From Oscillospiraceae bacterium (GTDB lineage: Bacteria; Bacillota; Clostridia; Oscillospirales; Oscillospiraceae): a DNA stretch of 64,000 nt. The notes beneath the pieces were generated by a model. It saw only the letters and a program-made list of their open reading frames with translations. It searched no databases and had not been told where the DNA came from. Location: positions 1-64,000 of the forward strand of contig JAILFJ010000140.1 in assembly GCA_024697625.1 (NCBI GenBank), written 5' to 3'. The translations under genes and the position numbers were made by a program. Below, piece after piece: positions 52,368 through 61,026 of the stretch. Within the stretch, counting starts at the first letter, position 1, and each line of letters starts with the position of its first letter.

Positions 52368-52914
52368 TGTTTTCTTCTCCATCCTCTCGTTTTCGGAACA
52401 GTACAAACTTCTCCAGAGGGAACAGCACAGCGACCTGCACCAGCCCCGCCAGCATTGCCGCAAGCGTGCGGCCCAGCGGCGCGAGGGAGGTCACGGCGAG
52501 CTTTGCGGTCACATAGCCCTGCAGCCAGGTGGAGAAGAGGATCAGCGCCGTCAGGATGACCAGATAGGCCGCGAGCCCCGCCCGGCTCCCGCTTCCCCGG
52601 AAGGTGGCCTTCATATTCATGAAGTATCCGTAGATGTTGGCCAGGAAATTGGACAGGAAAAACGGCAGCACATAGCCCCATGTGACGACGCCGTCCGTGA
52701 CATAGCGCGAGGGCCCGTCGAAGAGCGTGTCGGGATTAAAAACCGGGCGCAGAAAGGCCGGCAGCGGTTCCGTCACTCCGTCAAAGACCAGGGGCAGGAC
52801 GTTGGCCAGAAAGAGCTGCAGGAGCGTGATGCTGAAGCTGACCAGATTGAATTTGACAAACTGCCAGAGAGCATGGTCTCCATAACGCGCATCCAGCTTT
52901 CGGAATAACTCCAT
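52360..52914 (-). CDS. GtrA-like membrane protein
   Basis: 184 residues, four membrane segments. LWQFVKFNLVSFSITLLQLFL and FFLSNFLANIYGYFMNMKATFRG are GtrA features (YxxNRxWTF-like region in altered form, with a larger loop between TM1 and TM2 than usual). GtrA proteins are thought to flip or hold undecaprenyl-linked sugars made by a partner GT2 enzyme. The start at 52914 has AAAGGA upstream. It directly precedes and overlaps the GT2 gene. Confidence 0.8.
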   Translation of the reverse strand: MELFRKLDARYGDHALWQFVKFNLVSFSITLLQLFLANVLPLVFDGVTEPLPAFLRPVFNPDTLFDGPSRYVTDGVVTWGYVLPFFLSNFLANIYGYFMNMKATFRGSGSRAGLAAYLVILTALILFSTWLQGYVTAKLAVTSLAPLGRTLAAMLAGLVQVAVLFPLEKFVLFRKREDGEENNG

Positions 52915-53011
52915 ATCGGGTCCTTTCTCAGCGTATACTGGGCAGTGTGTTTCCTGAGCAGCCGACCGGGGAGACGGCCGCTGCGCGGTTTCCTTCGCGG
53001 GACGTAAGAGG

Positions 53012-54484
53012 CTACTCGTTGACGACCAGGTCCTCAAACGCGGCGGACCGGACCCAGACGGCGACGTTGCCGCCCTCGGTACGGAATTCGCCGTAGCCGT
53101 CCTCATCGACGGTCACGGGCTCGGGACAGTTGCCGAGCACGTCGTAGAATTCCTCACCGGCGAAGCGCTCGCCCATCCGCATGCGCCTGCTTCCGCCCTC
53201 TCCGTTGGAGAGCACGACGGCCAGACCGGAATCCGGGTGTTCGTCATCTCCGCGGCGGACCCAGCCGACGGTATGGGGATCGTCGAAGCAGTCCTCCTGT
53301 TCGCCGTAGGCGTAGGAGCGGCGCAGCTTGATGAGCTTGCCGAGGTTCGGGACCAGCGGCCGGTTCTTTACGGGGTTGCCGTAGTAGTCGGAATAGAACA
53401 CACAGGGCGTCCCCTCCTGCCGCAGCAGGATCAGGGCATAGGCCAGGGGCTTGAACCAGTCGGAGATAAAGGACTGCAGGCTCTGGCCGTACTGGGTGTC
53501 GTGATTGTCAACAAAGGTGACGGCGTTGCCGGGCCGCGCCTGCACCAGCGTGCCGTCGAAGACCGTACGCAGGTCGTAGTCCGCGCCGCTCTCGGAGGCA
53601 TGGAAGAAGTTGTAGTGCAGACCGACGTCGAAGAGCGACATCTGATTCTCCACGGTGTCGAGATAATACAGGAGGCGGTCCAGATCACTGCTCCAGTACT
53701 CTCCGACGGCGGGCAGGTCCGGATAGCCGCTGTTGCGGATCTCCTGCAGCAGGTCCCGGTAGAACGGAAAGCTGATGTGCTTGACCGCGTCCAGACGCAG
53801 CCCGTCGACGCCGGTCTCCTTCAGATACCACTTCAGCCACTTTCTGGTCTCCTCCACCACCTGGGGGTTGGACATATCCACGTTCATGCCCATCAGGTAG
53901 TCGAAGGTCCCATTCTCCGGGTCGGTTTCGGGCTGCCAGTGCTTCCCGAGGAAGCGGTAGATGTTGCCCATCTCCTGAGAGCTCTCGTCCCAGTCGGTCC
54001 CGCTGAAGTGGCGGTGGTCCCAGGTAAAGCGGCTGTATTTCCCCTTGCGGCCCGGAAAAGTAAATCTGGACCAGGCCTGAATACGCTGGGCGCCGCCAAT
54101 CTGCTTCCAGCGGTTGTCAGGGTCGTCGGTCACGGCGGTGATGTCCTCGAGACTGTCGCCGCCCATGCGATGGTTGAGAACTATATCGGCATAGACGCGG
54201 ATATTTGCCGCGTGGAAGGCCCGGATCGCTTCCAGGTACTCTTCCTTCGTGCCGTATTTGGTACGGATCGTTCCCTTCTGGTCGAACTCTCCGAGATCAT
54301 ACATGTCATAGACGCCGTAGCCTACGTCTTCCTGGGAGGTCCCCTTGTAGGCGGGCGGAAGCCAGACCCCGGTGATTCCCAGGGCGGCGAGGTTCTCTGC
54401 CTTGGCCGCGCAGCGCTTCCACCACAGGCCGTCGTTCGGCAGATACCATTCAAAATACTGCATCATGGTTTTATTCTTACTCAA
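53012..54484 (-). CDS. alpha-amylase (GH13, cytoplasmic type)
   Basis: 490 residues without a signal peptide. MMQYFEWYLPNDGLWW opens the barrel, as in liquefying-type amylases of subfamily 5. Catalytic residues: Asp in GLRLDAVKH, Glu in VGEYW, and Asp in FVDNHDT. ADIVLNHRMGGD is conserved region I. The start codon is TTG at 54484, with GGAGATGA 5 bases upstream; the first ATG is six codons in. It would trim imported or stored alpha-glucans inside the cell, alongside MalQ. Gene order suggests a loose unit with the GtrA and GT2 genes downstream. Confidence 0.93.
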   Translation of the reverse strand: MSKNKTMMQYFEWYLPNDGLWWKRCAAKAENLAALGITGVWLPPAYKGTSQEDVGYGVYDMYDLGEFDQKGTIRTKYGTKEEYLEAIRAFHAANIRVYADIVLNHRMGGDSLEDITAVTDDPDNRWKQIGGAQRIQAWSRFTFPGRKGKYSRFTWDHRHFSGTDWDESSQEMGNIYRFLGKHWQPETDPENGTFDYLMGMNVDMSNPQVVEETRKWLKWYLKETGVDGLRLDAVKHISFPFYRDLLQEIRNSGYPDLPAVGEYWSSDLDRLLYYLDTVENQMSLFDVGLHYNFFHASESGADYDLRTVFDGTLVQARPGNAVTFVDNHDTQYGQSLQSFISDWFKPLAYALILLRQEGTPCVFYSDYYGNPVKNRPLVPNLGKLIKLRRSYAYGEQEDCFDDPHTVGWVRRGDDEHPDSGLAVVLSNGEGGSRRMRMGERFAGEEFYDVLGNCPEPVTVDEDGYGEFRTEGGNVAVWVRSAAFEDLVVNE

Positions 54485-54514
54485 CCGATCATCTCCTTTT
54501 GTTGAGCTCCGGCT

Positions 54515-54543
54515 GTTCTACCACAAAAGGCGCTGTTTGTCAA
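54515..54543 (-). promoter_or_regulatory. alpha-amylase promoter
   Basis: Minus strand: -35 TTGACA (54538-54543), 17-base spacer, -10 TAGAAC (54515-54520). Confidence 0.65.
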
Positions 54544-54675
54544 ACCGAAGCGGCCGGAATTCAAGAATCCGACGAGAACTGTTCATGTGTTGTTCACAAG
54601 TTGCAGCAACGGTCGGATCTGAAAACATGAAACCTCTCGTCCTGAGGGAATACCATCGGAAGAAAGCATGGCCTC

Positions 54676-56106
54676 TCAGGCAAACAGGTCATCCATGGTT
54701 ACCACATCGGTAAAAGCGCCGCTGTACTCATTTCGCACGAGGCCGAAGGTCGTAATCAGCGTGCTGTGAATCGACATCTTGGGCGAGACGATCTCGCGTA
54801 TTCTCTCCGGCCTGCTGAGTAAAATCTGATAGTATTTTTTGTCCACGGCAAATGTCTCGCTGGTAAACTTGATCTCACACATGTTTATCACATTATCTTT
54901 GCGTTCAATTAAAAGGTCGATCTGAATCCCCTCTTCATCTCCGCTTTTCTTTGACCATGCAGAACTGCTGGTCTCTATGCCCCATATACCCAGAGCCTGC
55001 TTGATCTGTTCCACATGGTGGAGACAGATATTTTCAAATGCGAAGCCGCGCCATGTCACGACCGGCTGTGATGTTACATTCTGCTGCCAGTATTTTTCAC
55101 TTATCCGGCTTTTTCCCTGAATAAAGTGAAGATAAAACAAACAAAATGGGTCCACAAGCTTATAGTGCTCTTCCCGCTTGCTGAGTCCAAAGGGAGCATA
55201 TTTCAAAACAAAATCGCTGGATATCAACGCAGAAAGGTTTTTTGACAGTGTTCCCCCGTCAGTGATCCCCAGCTTCTGCGTGATCTCTTTCCTGGTAAAA
55301 CCGGCATTTCTTGTATACAGCAGGCGTACAATTTCCTTGATTGTGTCCGGATTGGTAAAGACCGACTCAAACAGGCGGTCATATTCATTTCGCAGTACAG
55401 CGTTTCGGGCAAAAAATAGCTTATCCACGTTTTGTGCAAGGCTCAATTCCCGATCCATATATCCGAGGTAATAGGGGATTCCTCCGAAGATCATATAACT
55501 TTGAATCATATCATAGCGGGAAAGCTGCACCTGCCTGCTCCGGTAAAACTCCTCGCATTCATGGAGGGAAAACGGCGACAGCTTAATTTCATAAGTCACC
55601 CTTCCGTAAAGTCCGCCGTGATTGTTGATCAGTTTATCCAGCACCCAGGAGTTTGCGCTTCCGCATACGATGACCATAAGATTTTTTCGATGACAGCCCC
55701 ATGTATTCCAAAAGCCCTCAAAAGCCTGCAGAAAGCCCGAGCGCGGACTGTCAAGCCAGGGAAGCTCATCCAGAAAAACCAGCTGCCGGGAGCCATCATC
55801 GATTTTTATCAGATGTTTTTCAAGAAGCAGGAACGCATCCAACCAGGAGGTCGGCTTTTCACACGGCTCCATACCATGGAGATCAAGTGAATTATAAAAA
55901 TGATTCAACTGCGCCTGCATAAGCCCTTTTGCTTCTTCATCAGCCGGTGAAAGACCAGCATGACGGAAGGTGATGCGTCCGGCAAAAGTCTCATCCACCA
56001 AAAATGTTTTTCCGACGCGGCGTCTGCCGTATATGGCAACAAGTTCTGCCCGACCGCTGTTGTATAACCTGTTCAGGTCTTTCGATTCTCGCTCTCGTCC
56101 GATCAT
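54676..56106 (-). CDS. AAA+ ATPase with PD-(D/E)xK-like C-terminus (second copy of the type)
   Basis: 476 residues. Walker A is YGRRRVGKT (26-34), Walker B LVFLDELPWLD near residue 110, and VIVCGSANSWVLDKL is the sensor strand. A winged-helix stretch (TRKEITQKLGITDGGTLSKNLSALI) follows. At the C-terminus Asp397 and E411-I-K413 stand where a restriction-type nuclease core would be (DUF234/DUF4143-like). The layout matches 2468-3874 but sequence identity is modest, so these are relatives rather than recent copies. A+T-rich within a GC-rich region; flanked 5' by two inverted repeats. Role unknown. Confidence 0.85.
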   Translation of the reverse strand: MIGRERESKDLNRLYNSGRAELVAIYGRRRVGKTFLVDETFAGRITFRHAGLSPADEEAKGLMQAQLNHFYNSLDLHGMEPCEKPTSWLDAFLLLEKHLIKIDDGSRQLVFLDELPWLDSPRSGFLQAFEGFWNTWGCHRKNLMVIVCGSANSWVLDKLINNHGGLYGRVTYEIKLSPFSLHECEEFYRSRQVQLSRYDMIQSYMIFGGIPYYLGYMDRELSLAQNVDKLFFARNAVLRNEYDRLFESVFTNPDTIKEIVRLLYTRNAGFTRKEITQKLGITDGGTLSKNLSALISSDFVLKYAPFGLSKREEHYKLVDPFCLFYLHFIQGKSRISEKYWQQNVTSQPVVTWRGFAFENICLHHVEQIKQALGIWGIETSSSAWSKKSGDEEGIQIDLLIERKDNVINMCEIKFTSETFAVDKKYYQILLSRPERIREIVSPKMSIHSTLITTFGLVRNEYSGAFTDVVTMDDLFA

Positions 56107-56122
56107 GGCTGTCTCCTTTTTG

Positions 56123-56162
56123 ATCAGCGGTGAATCTGCTTTTTTACCTGTTCACCGCTGAT
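56123..56162. promoter_or_regulatory. 12-base inverted repeat in the ATPase leader
   Basis: ATCAGCGGTGAA (56123-56134) and its exact complement TTCACCGCTGAT (56151-56162), 16 bases apart. The core CAGCGGT is shared with the second inverted repeat at 56188-56239, so one protein could bind all four half-sites. Confidence 0.7.
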
Positions 56163-56176
56163 TTGTTTTCGCCTGT

Positions 56177-56205
56177 AGTGTACAACAAATTAATTCAGCG
56201 GTCAA
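56177..56205 (-). promoter_or_regulatory. promoter of the second ATPase gene
   Basis: Minus strand: -35 TTGACC (56200-56205), 17-base spacer, -10 TACACT (56177-56182). The inverted-repeat arm at 56188-56202 covers the spacer and part of the -35. Confidence 0.65.
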
Positions 56206-56239
56206 GCACTGATTTAGATGCTCTACCGCTGAATTAATT
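56188..56239. promoter_or_regulatory. perfect 15-base inverted repeat over the ATPase promoter
   Basis: AATTAATTCAGCGGT (56188-56202) and its complement ACCGCTGAATTAATT (56225-56239), 22 bases apart. Placement over the -35 suggests repression, perhaps by the ATPase's own winged-helix segment. Confidence 0.7.
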
Positions 56240-56382
56240 CTTACAATCATTATGCGGATGCTGTTTTTAATATCTTCTGCTATCGCATAACCTTATTCAA
56301 CAACGCCTGACAGAATAAGACGCCGGGGCGAAAACATGTTCGCCCGGAAAGCAGGAATCGCGCAGAACCGGAAGCACAGCAC

Positions 56383-56411
56383 TTGACAAATTCGGAAGGG
56401 GAGAATAAGAT
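56383..56411 (+). promoter_or_regulatory. glnN promoter
   Basis: -35 TTGACA (56383-56388), 17-base spacer, -10 TAAGAT (56406-56411). The leader to 56506 shows no recognised riboswitch. Confidence 0.65.
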
Positions 56412-56506
56412 ACCCGCATTGAAGGTCCGTGCGCGTCAGGAGCATTTTCCTCTGTGCGATACCGCTTCCGTACGAAGCGCGAATATGAATATCTGGAGAA
56501 AACACC

Positions 56507-58600
56507 ATGAACAAGATACCCGAACTGTTTGGCTGTATGGTCTTCGACGATAAGGTCATGCGGGCGCGGCTCTCGGCGGATGTGTACCGCAGCCTGCGCA
56601 ACACGATGAATAAGGGCAAGAAGCTGGATCTCTCTGTCGCCAACGCCGTGGCGGACGCCATGTGCGAGTGGGCAGTGGAGAACGGTGCGACGCACTTTAC
56701 CCACTGGTTCCAGCCTCTGACGGGGATCACGGCCGAGAAGCACGACAGCTTCATCACCCCGGCCCCGGACAGCCATGTGATCATGGAGTTCTCCGGAAGC
56801 AACCTGATCACCGGCGAGCCGGACGCCTCCAGCTTCCCCTCGGGAGGTCTGCGGGCGACCTTCGAGGCCAGAGGCTATACCGCCTGGGACCCCACCTCCT
56901 ATGCCTTCATCAAGGAGAAGACCCTCTGCATCCCGACGGCCTTCTGCTCCTACGGCGGGGAGGCCCTGGACAAGAAGACCCCGCTGCTGCGGAGCATGGA
57001 GGCGCTGAACCGTCAGGCACTGCGGATCCTGAAGCTCTTCGGGCATCAGGACGTCAAACACGTCGTCACCAACGTCGGACCGGAGCAGGAGTACTTCCTG
57101 ATCGACCGGGATATGTATCTGAAGCGGAAGGACCTGATCTACACCGGGCGCACGCTCTTCGGCGCGAAGCCCCCGAAGGGACAGGAGCTGGACGACCACT
57201 ATTACGGCGCGATCAAGCCGCGGGTCAAGGCCTTTATGGAGGAGCTGGACGAGGAGCTCTGGAAGCTCGGCGTCTATGCCAAGACCGAGCACAACGAAGT
57301 CGCCCCCTGCCAGCATGAGCTTGCACCCTTCTATACGACGGGGAACATCGCCGCGGACCACAACCAGCTCACCATGGAGATCATGAAGAAGGTGGCCCGG
57401 AAGCACAACCTGATGTGCCTGCTGCACGAGAAGCCTTTCGCCGGTGTGAACGGGAGCGGCAAGCACAACAACTGGTCGCTGGCCACCGACACCGGGATCA
57501 ACCTCCTGAGCCCGGGCGAGACCCCCTATGACAACGCGCAGTTCCTGCTGTTTCTGGTGGCGGTCCTCAAGGCGGTGGACGAGTATCAGGGGCTGCTGCG
57601 CATGAGCGTCGCCTCGGCCGGGAACGATCACCGCCTCGGCGCAAACGAGGCGCCCCCTGCGGTCGTGTCCCTGTTCCTCGGGGACGAGCTCACGGCGGTG
57701 CTGGAGGCCATCGAGACGGACAGCCCCTATGCCGGCACCGAGAAGCGGCGGATGCGCCTGGGCGCAGACGTGCTGCCCCGCTTCAACCGGGACACCACCG
57801 ACCGCAACCGCACCTCGCCCTTTGCCTTCACGGGGAACAAGTTTGAGTTCCGCATGGCGGGGTCCAGTGACTCCATCTCCGGCGCCAACATCATGATCAA
57901 CGGCGCTGTGGCCGAGGCACTGCGGCAGTTCGCCGACCAGCTGGAAAGCTGCGAGGGGGACTTTGACACCTGCCTGCACGACCTGATCCGGGACACGGTC
58001 AGACGCCATAAACGCATCCTGTTTAACGGCAACGGCTACGACGATGCCTGGCTCCGGGAGGCCACGGAGGAGCGCGGGCTTCTGAACCTGCGCACCACGC
58101 CGGACGCGCTGCAGATGGTGCTGGACCCGGACAATATCGAGATGCTGACCAGACACCGGATCTTCTCGGAGGCGGAAATCCGCTCACGCTACGAGATCTC
58201 GATGGAGAACTATGTGCGCACCGTGCGGATCGAGGCGCTGACGATGGCGGATATGGCCCGAAAGGAAATCCTGCCCGCGGTGATCCGGTATACCGGGGAC
58301 CTCTCCGCTTCCCTGAATGCGCAGAAGGCCGCCGTACCGGAGCTGAACTGCGGCTATGAGACCAGACTGATCCGGAAACTCTCCGACCTCATCAACGGCA
58401 TCGACGGGGCGATCGGGGCGCTGGAGCAGAGCGTGGCGGAGGCCGGCGGTAAGGACGTCACAGCCCAGGCGTTTCATATCCGGGACAATGTGCTCAGCCG
58501 GATGGACGAGCTCCGCGCTCTCTGCGACGAGGCGGAGACGGTCACGGCGGCCGACTACTGGCCCTTCCCGACCTACGGCGATCTGCTCTTCGGCGTATAA
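56507..58600 (+). CDS. glnN: type III glutamine synthetase
   Basis: 697 residues, the long GSIII type (GSI has about 450). [19 protein letters not shown] is the GSIII hallmark near the N-terminus. [61 protein letters not shown] and [16 protein letters not shown] are active-site and family segments. It joins ammonia to glutamate using ATP. GGAG lies 8 bases before the ATG at 56507. The gene stands alone, behind its own promoter. Confidence 0.95.
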   Translation: MNKIPELFGCMVFDDKVMRARLSADVYRSLRNTMNKGKKLDLSVANAVADAMCEWAVENGATHFTHWFQPLTGITAEKHDSFITPAPDSHVIMEFSGSNLITGEPDASSFPSGGLRATFEARGYTAWDPTSYAFIKEKTLCIPTAFCSYGGEALDKKTPLLRSMEALNRQALRILKLFGHQDVKHVVTNVGPEQEYFLIDRDMYLKRKDLIYTGRTLFGAKPPKGQELDDHYYGAIKPRVKAFMEELDEELWKLGVYAKTEHNEVAPCQHELAPFYTTGNIAADHNQLTMEIMKKVARKHNLMCLLHEKPFAGVNGSGKHNNWSLATDTGINLLSPGETPYDNAQFLLFLVAVLKAVDEYQGLLRMSVASAGNDHRLGANEAPPAVVSLFLGDELTAVLEAIETDSPYAGTEKRRMRLGADVLPRFNRDTTDRNRTSPFAFTGNKFEFRMAGSSDSISGANIMINGAVAEALRQFADQLESCEGDFDTCLHDLIRDTVRRHKRILFNGNGYDDAWLREATEERGLLNLRTTPDALQMVLDPDNIEMLTRHRIFSEAEIRSRYEISMENYVRTVRIEALTMADMARKEILPAVIRYTGDLSASLNAQKAAVPELNCGYETRLIRKLSDLINGIDGAIGALEQSVAEAGGKDVTAQAFHIRDNVLSRMDELRALCDEAETVTAADYWPFPTYGDLLFGV

Positions 58601-58727
58601 GCGGCGGAAGAGGGCTTCGCAGAAGCAGCACCGGAGAAACAGCAGAAATAACAGAACAGAAAAACACTGTAGGGACAGCACCGCAGAAAACAAGAGCTCA
58701 GAATCAAACACTGCATGAAAAAACACT

Positions 58728-58759
58728 GCAGGCTCCGGGAGAACGCTCCCGGAGCCTGC
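58728..58759 (-). terminator. hairpin between convergent glnN and aminotransferase genes
   Basis: Arms GCAGGCTCCGGGAG (58728-58741) and complement (58746-58759) with a 4-base loop. On the minus strand AGTGTTTTTT follows, so it terminates the aminotransferase unit; it may also end glnN. The rest of the 58601-58835 gap shows only A-rich unstructured sequence. Confidence 0.7.
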
Positions 58760-58835
58760 GGCAATGTTATGCTGCTTCGCTGATGGGAAAAGGACGGAAA
58801 TCAGAGGTGAAGAGAGGATAATGCGCGAAGCTGCG

Positions 58836-59999
58836 TTATGCGAAGATCTGCCCCAGCCGCTCCACTGCGGTCTGCAGGGACGCGGTGTCGGTGGCGAAGG
58901 ACATGCGGATGCACTTCTCTCCGCCCTCGCCGAAGGCGGTGCCCGGCACGACGAGGAGCCGGGCCTTCTCCAGAATGTAGTCCGCCAGCTCTTCGGAGCT
59001 CATGCCCTTCCAGTCGATCCGGAAGAAAGCATAGAAGGCGCCTTCGGCCCGGGGGCAGGTGATGGCCGGTATGGCGTCCAGCCCGTCGCAGATCAGGTCC
59101 CTCCGCTTCAGATAGCTCAGCCGCATTGCCTCCGTCTCTTTGGTACAGTCGAAGGCCGTGACGGCGGCGTCCTGGGTGAAGGAGGCCGTACAGTTCAGGG
59201 TGTTCTGCTGCATCTTCAGCATGACCCTGGCCAGCTCCGGCGAGGAGGCGGAATAGCCGAGACGCCAGCCGGTCATGGCGGCACTCTTCGAGAGCCCGTT
59301 GAGGGTGATGACCCGGTCCCGGAGCTCCGGGATCGCGGCGAAGCTGTAATGCTGCCTGCCGTCATAGACGAGCTTTTCATAGATCTCGTCGGAGAGCAGC
59401 AGCAGGTCGTGTTCCAGGACGAAGTCCGCGATGTCGCGGATCTCTGCTTCTGTGAGGACATGTCCCGTGGGGTTGCAGGGGCTGCAGATGATCAGCATCT
59501 TGCTGCGGGGAGAGACCTTCTCCTCCAGCATCCCGCGGGTCACCGTGAAGCCGCTGTCGAAGCTGAGCGGAACCGGAACAAAGTCCGCCCCCGCCATGAG
59601 AATGCCGGAGCGGTAGGAGGGGTAGGCGGGGGTGAGCACCATGCACTCGTCCCCCTCCTCCAGAAAGCTCATGATCGCGTGGATCAGTGCAGGCTTCGCA
59701 CCCGGGGTCACGATGATACCGTCCTCCACCGCATCGATGCCGTTCTCCTCCCGGAGCTTGCGGACGATGCGGCGGCGCAGGGGGAGCGTTCCGGCTGCGC
59801 TGGTATAGTGTGTGCGATTCTGGCGGATGGCCTCGATGGCGGCAGCCTTCACCGGTTCCGGTGTGTCGAAGTCCGGCTCGCCGGCGGCGAAGGAGAGGAT
59901 GTCGATCCCCTCCTCCCGCATGCGGATCCCCTTCGCGTTGAGGGCCACGGTGGGAGAGCCGCCGGCCCGCTTCATCCGCTGTGTCTCAAAATCCCGCAT
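58836..59999 (-). CDS. class I aminotransferase (aspartate aminotransferase-like)
   Basis: 387 residues. NPTGHVLT, DEIYEKLVYDG and NGLSKSAAMTGWRLGY (PLP lysine in SKSAAMTGWR) define the fold-type I family; FAAGEPDFDTPEPV and the late Arg region MSFATD are as in subgroup I-gamma. It moves an amino group between an amino acid and a 2-oxo acid. Its ATG directly abuts the stop of the TAXI binding-protein gene (TAAATG), so it is co-translated with a TRAP transporter; the imported compound may be an amino acid or oxo acid that it uses. Confidence 0.92.
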   Translation of the reverse strand: MRDFETQRMKRAGGSPTVALNAKGIRMREEGIDILSFAAGEPDFDTPEPVKAAAIEAIRQNRTHYTSAAGTLPLRRRIVRKLREENGIDAVEDGIIVTPGAKPALIHAIMSFLEEGDECMVLTPAYPSYRSGILMAGADFVPVPLSFDSGFTVTRGMLEEKVSPRSKMLIICSPCNPTGHVLTEAEIRDIADFVLEHDLLLLSDEIYEKLVYDGRQHYSFAAIPELRDRVITLNGLSKSAAMTGWRLGYSASSPELARVMLKMQQNTLNCTASFTQDAAVTAFDCTKETEAMRLSYLKRRDLICDGLDAIPAITCPRAEGAFYAFFRIDWKGMSSEELADYILEKARLLVVPGTAFGEGGEKCIRMSFATDTASLQTAVERLGQIFA

Positions 60000-60959
60000 T
60001 TACTTGATGAGGCCGATCTCGCGGTAGTAGCGGGCAGCGCCGTCATGCAGCGGCACACCGGCCAGGTCCTCGCAGGCCTTCTCGGGATCAGCGGCCTTCA
60101 GGGCGGCGAAGCTCTCGGTCAGGCTGTCCCAGTTCTCCCAGAAGACCTTCGTCATCTGATAGGCGGTCTCCTCGTCCACGTCCGCCGTGAGGAAGAGGGT
60201 CAGCTTGACCGCGGAGGTGGGGACGTCTTCATCCTGACCGGCATAGGTCCCGGCGGGAATCGTATAGCTTGCGTACCAGGGATAATCCTCCTTCAGCATC
60301 TCGACCGTCTCGGCGGGGATGGCGAGCAGATGGGCGTCGCTGCCGGTGAGGATCTGGGTGACGCCGGCGTTGGGGGCGCCCGCCATGATCCAGACGCCGT
60401 CGAGCTGCCGGTTCTGGATGGCGTCGGCGGAGGAGGCGACGTCCATGTACTCGGTCTTCATGTCGTCCAGGGTGAGGCCCGCGGTGGCCAGGTGATGGGC
60501 CGCCTCGTCGATGGTGGTGGAGCCGGCCGCGCCGACGGAGAAGTGCTTGCCCTGGAGATCGGCGACGGTCTCAACACCGCTGGCATCGGTCACGACGACC
60601 TGGTTGGGGTTATAGTAAAGGCCCGCAAAGATGCGGATGTCGGGGTTGGCGTCGCCGTCAAAGGCGTCGGTACCCATCATCGACTGATAGACCAGATTTG
60701 CGTTGGCGATGCCGATCTGCGCCTCGCCGTCCCTGGCCTGGTTCAGGTTGTCCACACCGCCGCCGGAGGGAGTCGCCACGGCGCGCATGCCTTCGATGTT
60801 TTCGTTCCAGAGCTTCGCGACCTCCACGCTGATGGCATAGAAGGTACCGGCGGTGCCGGCGGTGACGAAGTTGATGTCGGTGGCGGCGCTGGCGGAGACG
60901 GCGGGGACCGCGGCGCAGAGCAGGACCGCACACAGGATCAGGGCGAACAGTTTTTTCAT
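60000..60959 (-). CDS. TAXI-family TRAP transporter solute-binding protein
   Basis: 319 residues. A signal peptide ends near SASA-AT. The mature start DINFVTAGTAGTFYAISVEVAKLW and VATPSGGGVDNLNQARDGEAQIGIANANLVYQS are the TAXI pattern; FSVGAAGSTTIDEAA is a ligand-site strand. The start at 60959 has AAGGAAGG upstream; the frame extends 52 codons further without a start signal. It delivers its solute to the fused permease encoded just upstream. TAXI proteins elsewhere bind glutamate-like acids, but the ligand here is not visible. Confidence 0.92.
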   Translation of the reverse strand: MKKLFALILCAVLLCAAVPAVSASAATDINFVTAGTAGTFYAISVEVAKLWNENIEGMRAVATPSGGGVDNLNQARDGEAQIGIANANLVYQSMMGTDAFDGDANPDIRIFAGLYYNPNQVVVTDASGVETVADLQGKHFSVGAAGSTTIDEAAHHLATAGLTLDDMKTEYMDVASSADAIQNRQLDGVWIMAGAPNAGVTQILTGSDAHLLAIPAETVEMLKEDYPWYASYTIPAGTYAGQDEDVPTSAVKLTLFLTADVDEETAYQMTKVFWENWDSLTESFAALKAADPEKACEDLAGVPLHDGAARYYREIGLIK

Positions 60960-61026
60960 TTTGGAGCCTTCCTTTCTTTTTTTGCTTGCAGGGGACCTTG
61001 TATTGATTCGACGCGTTTCAGGCGTG

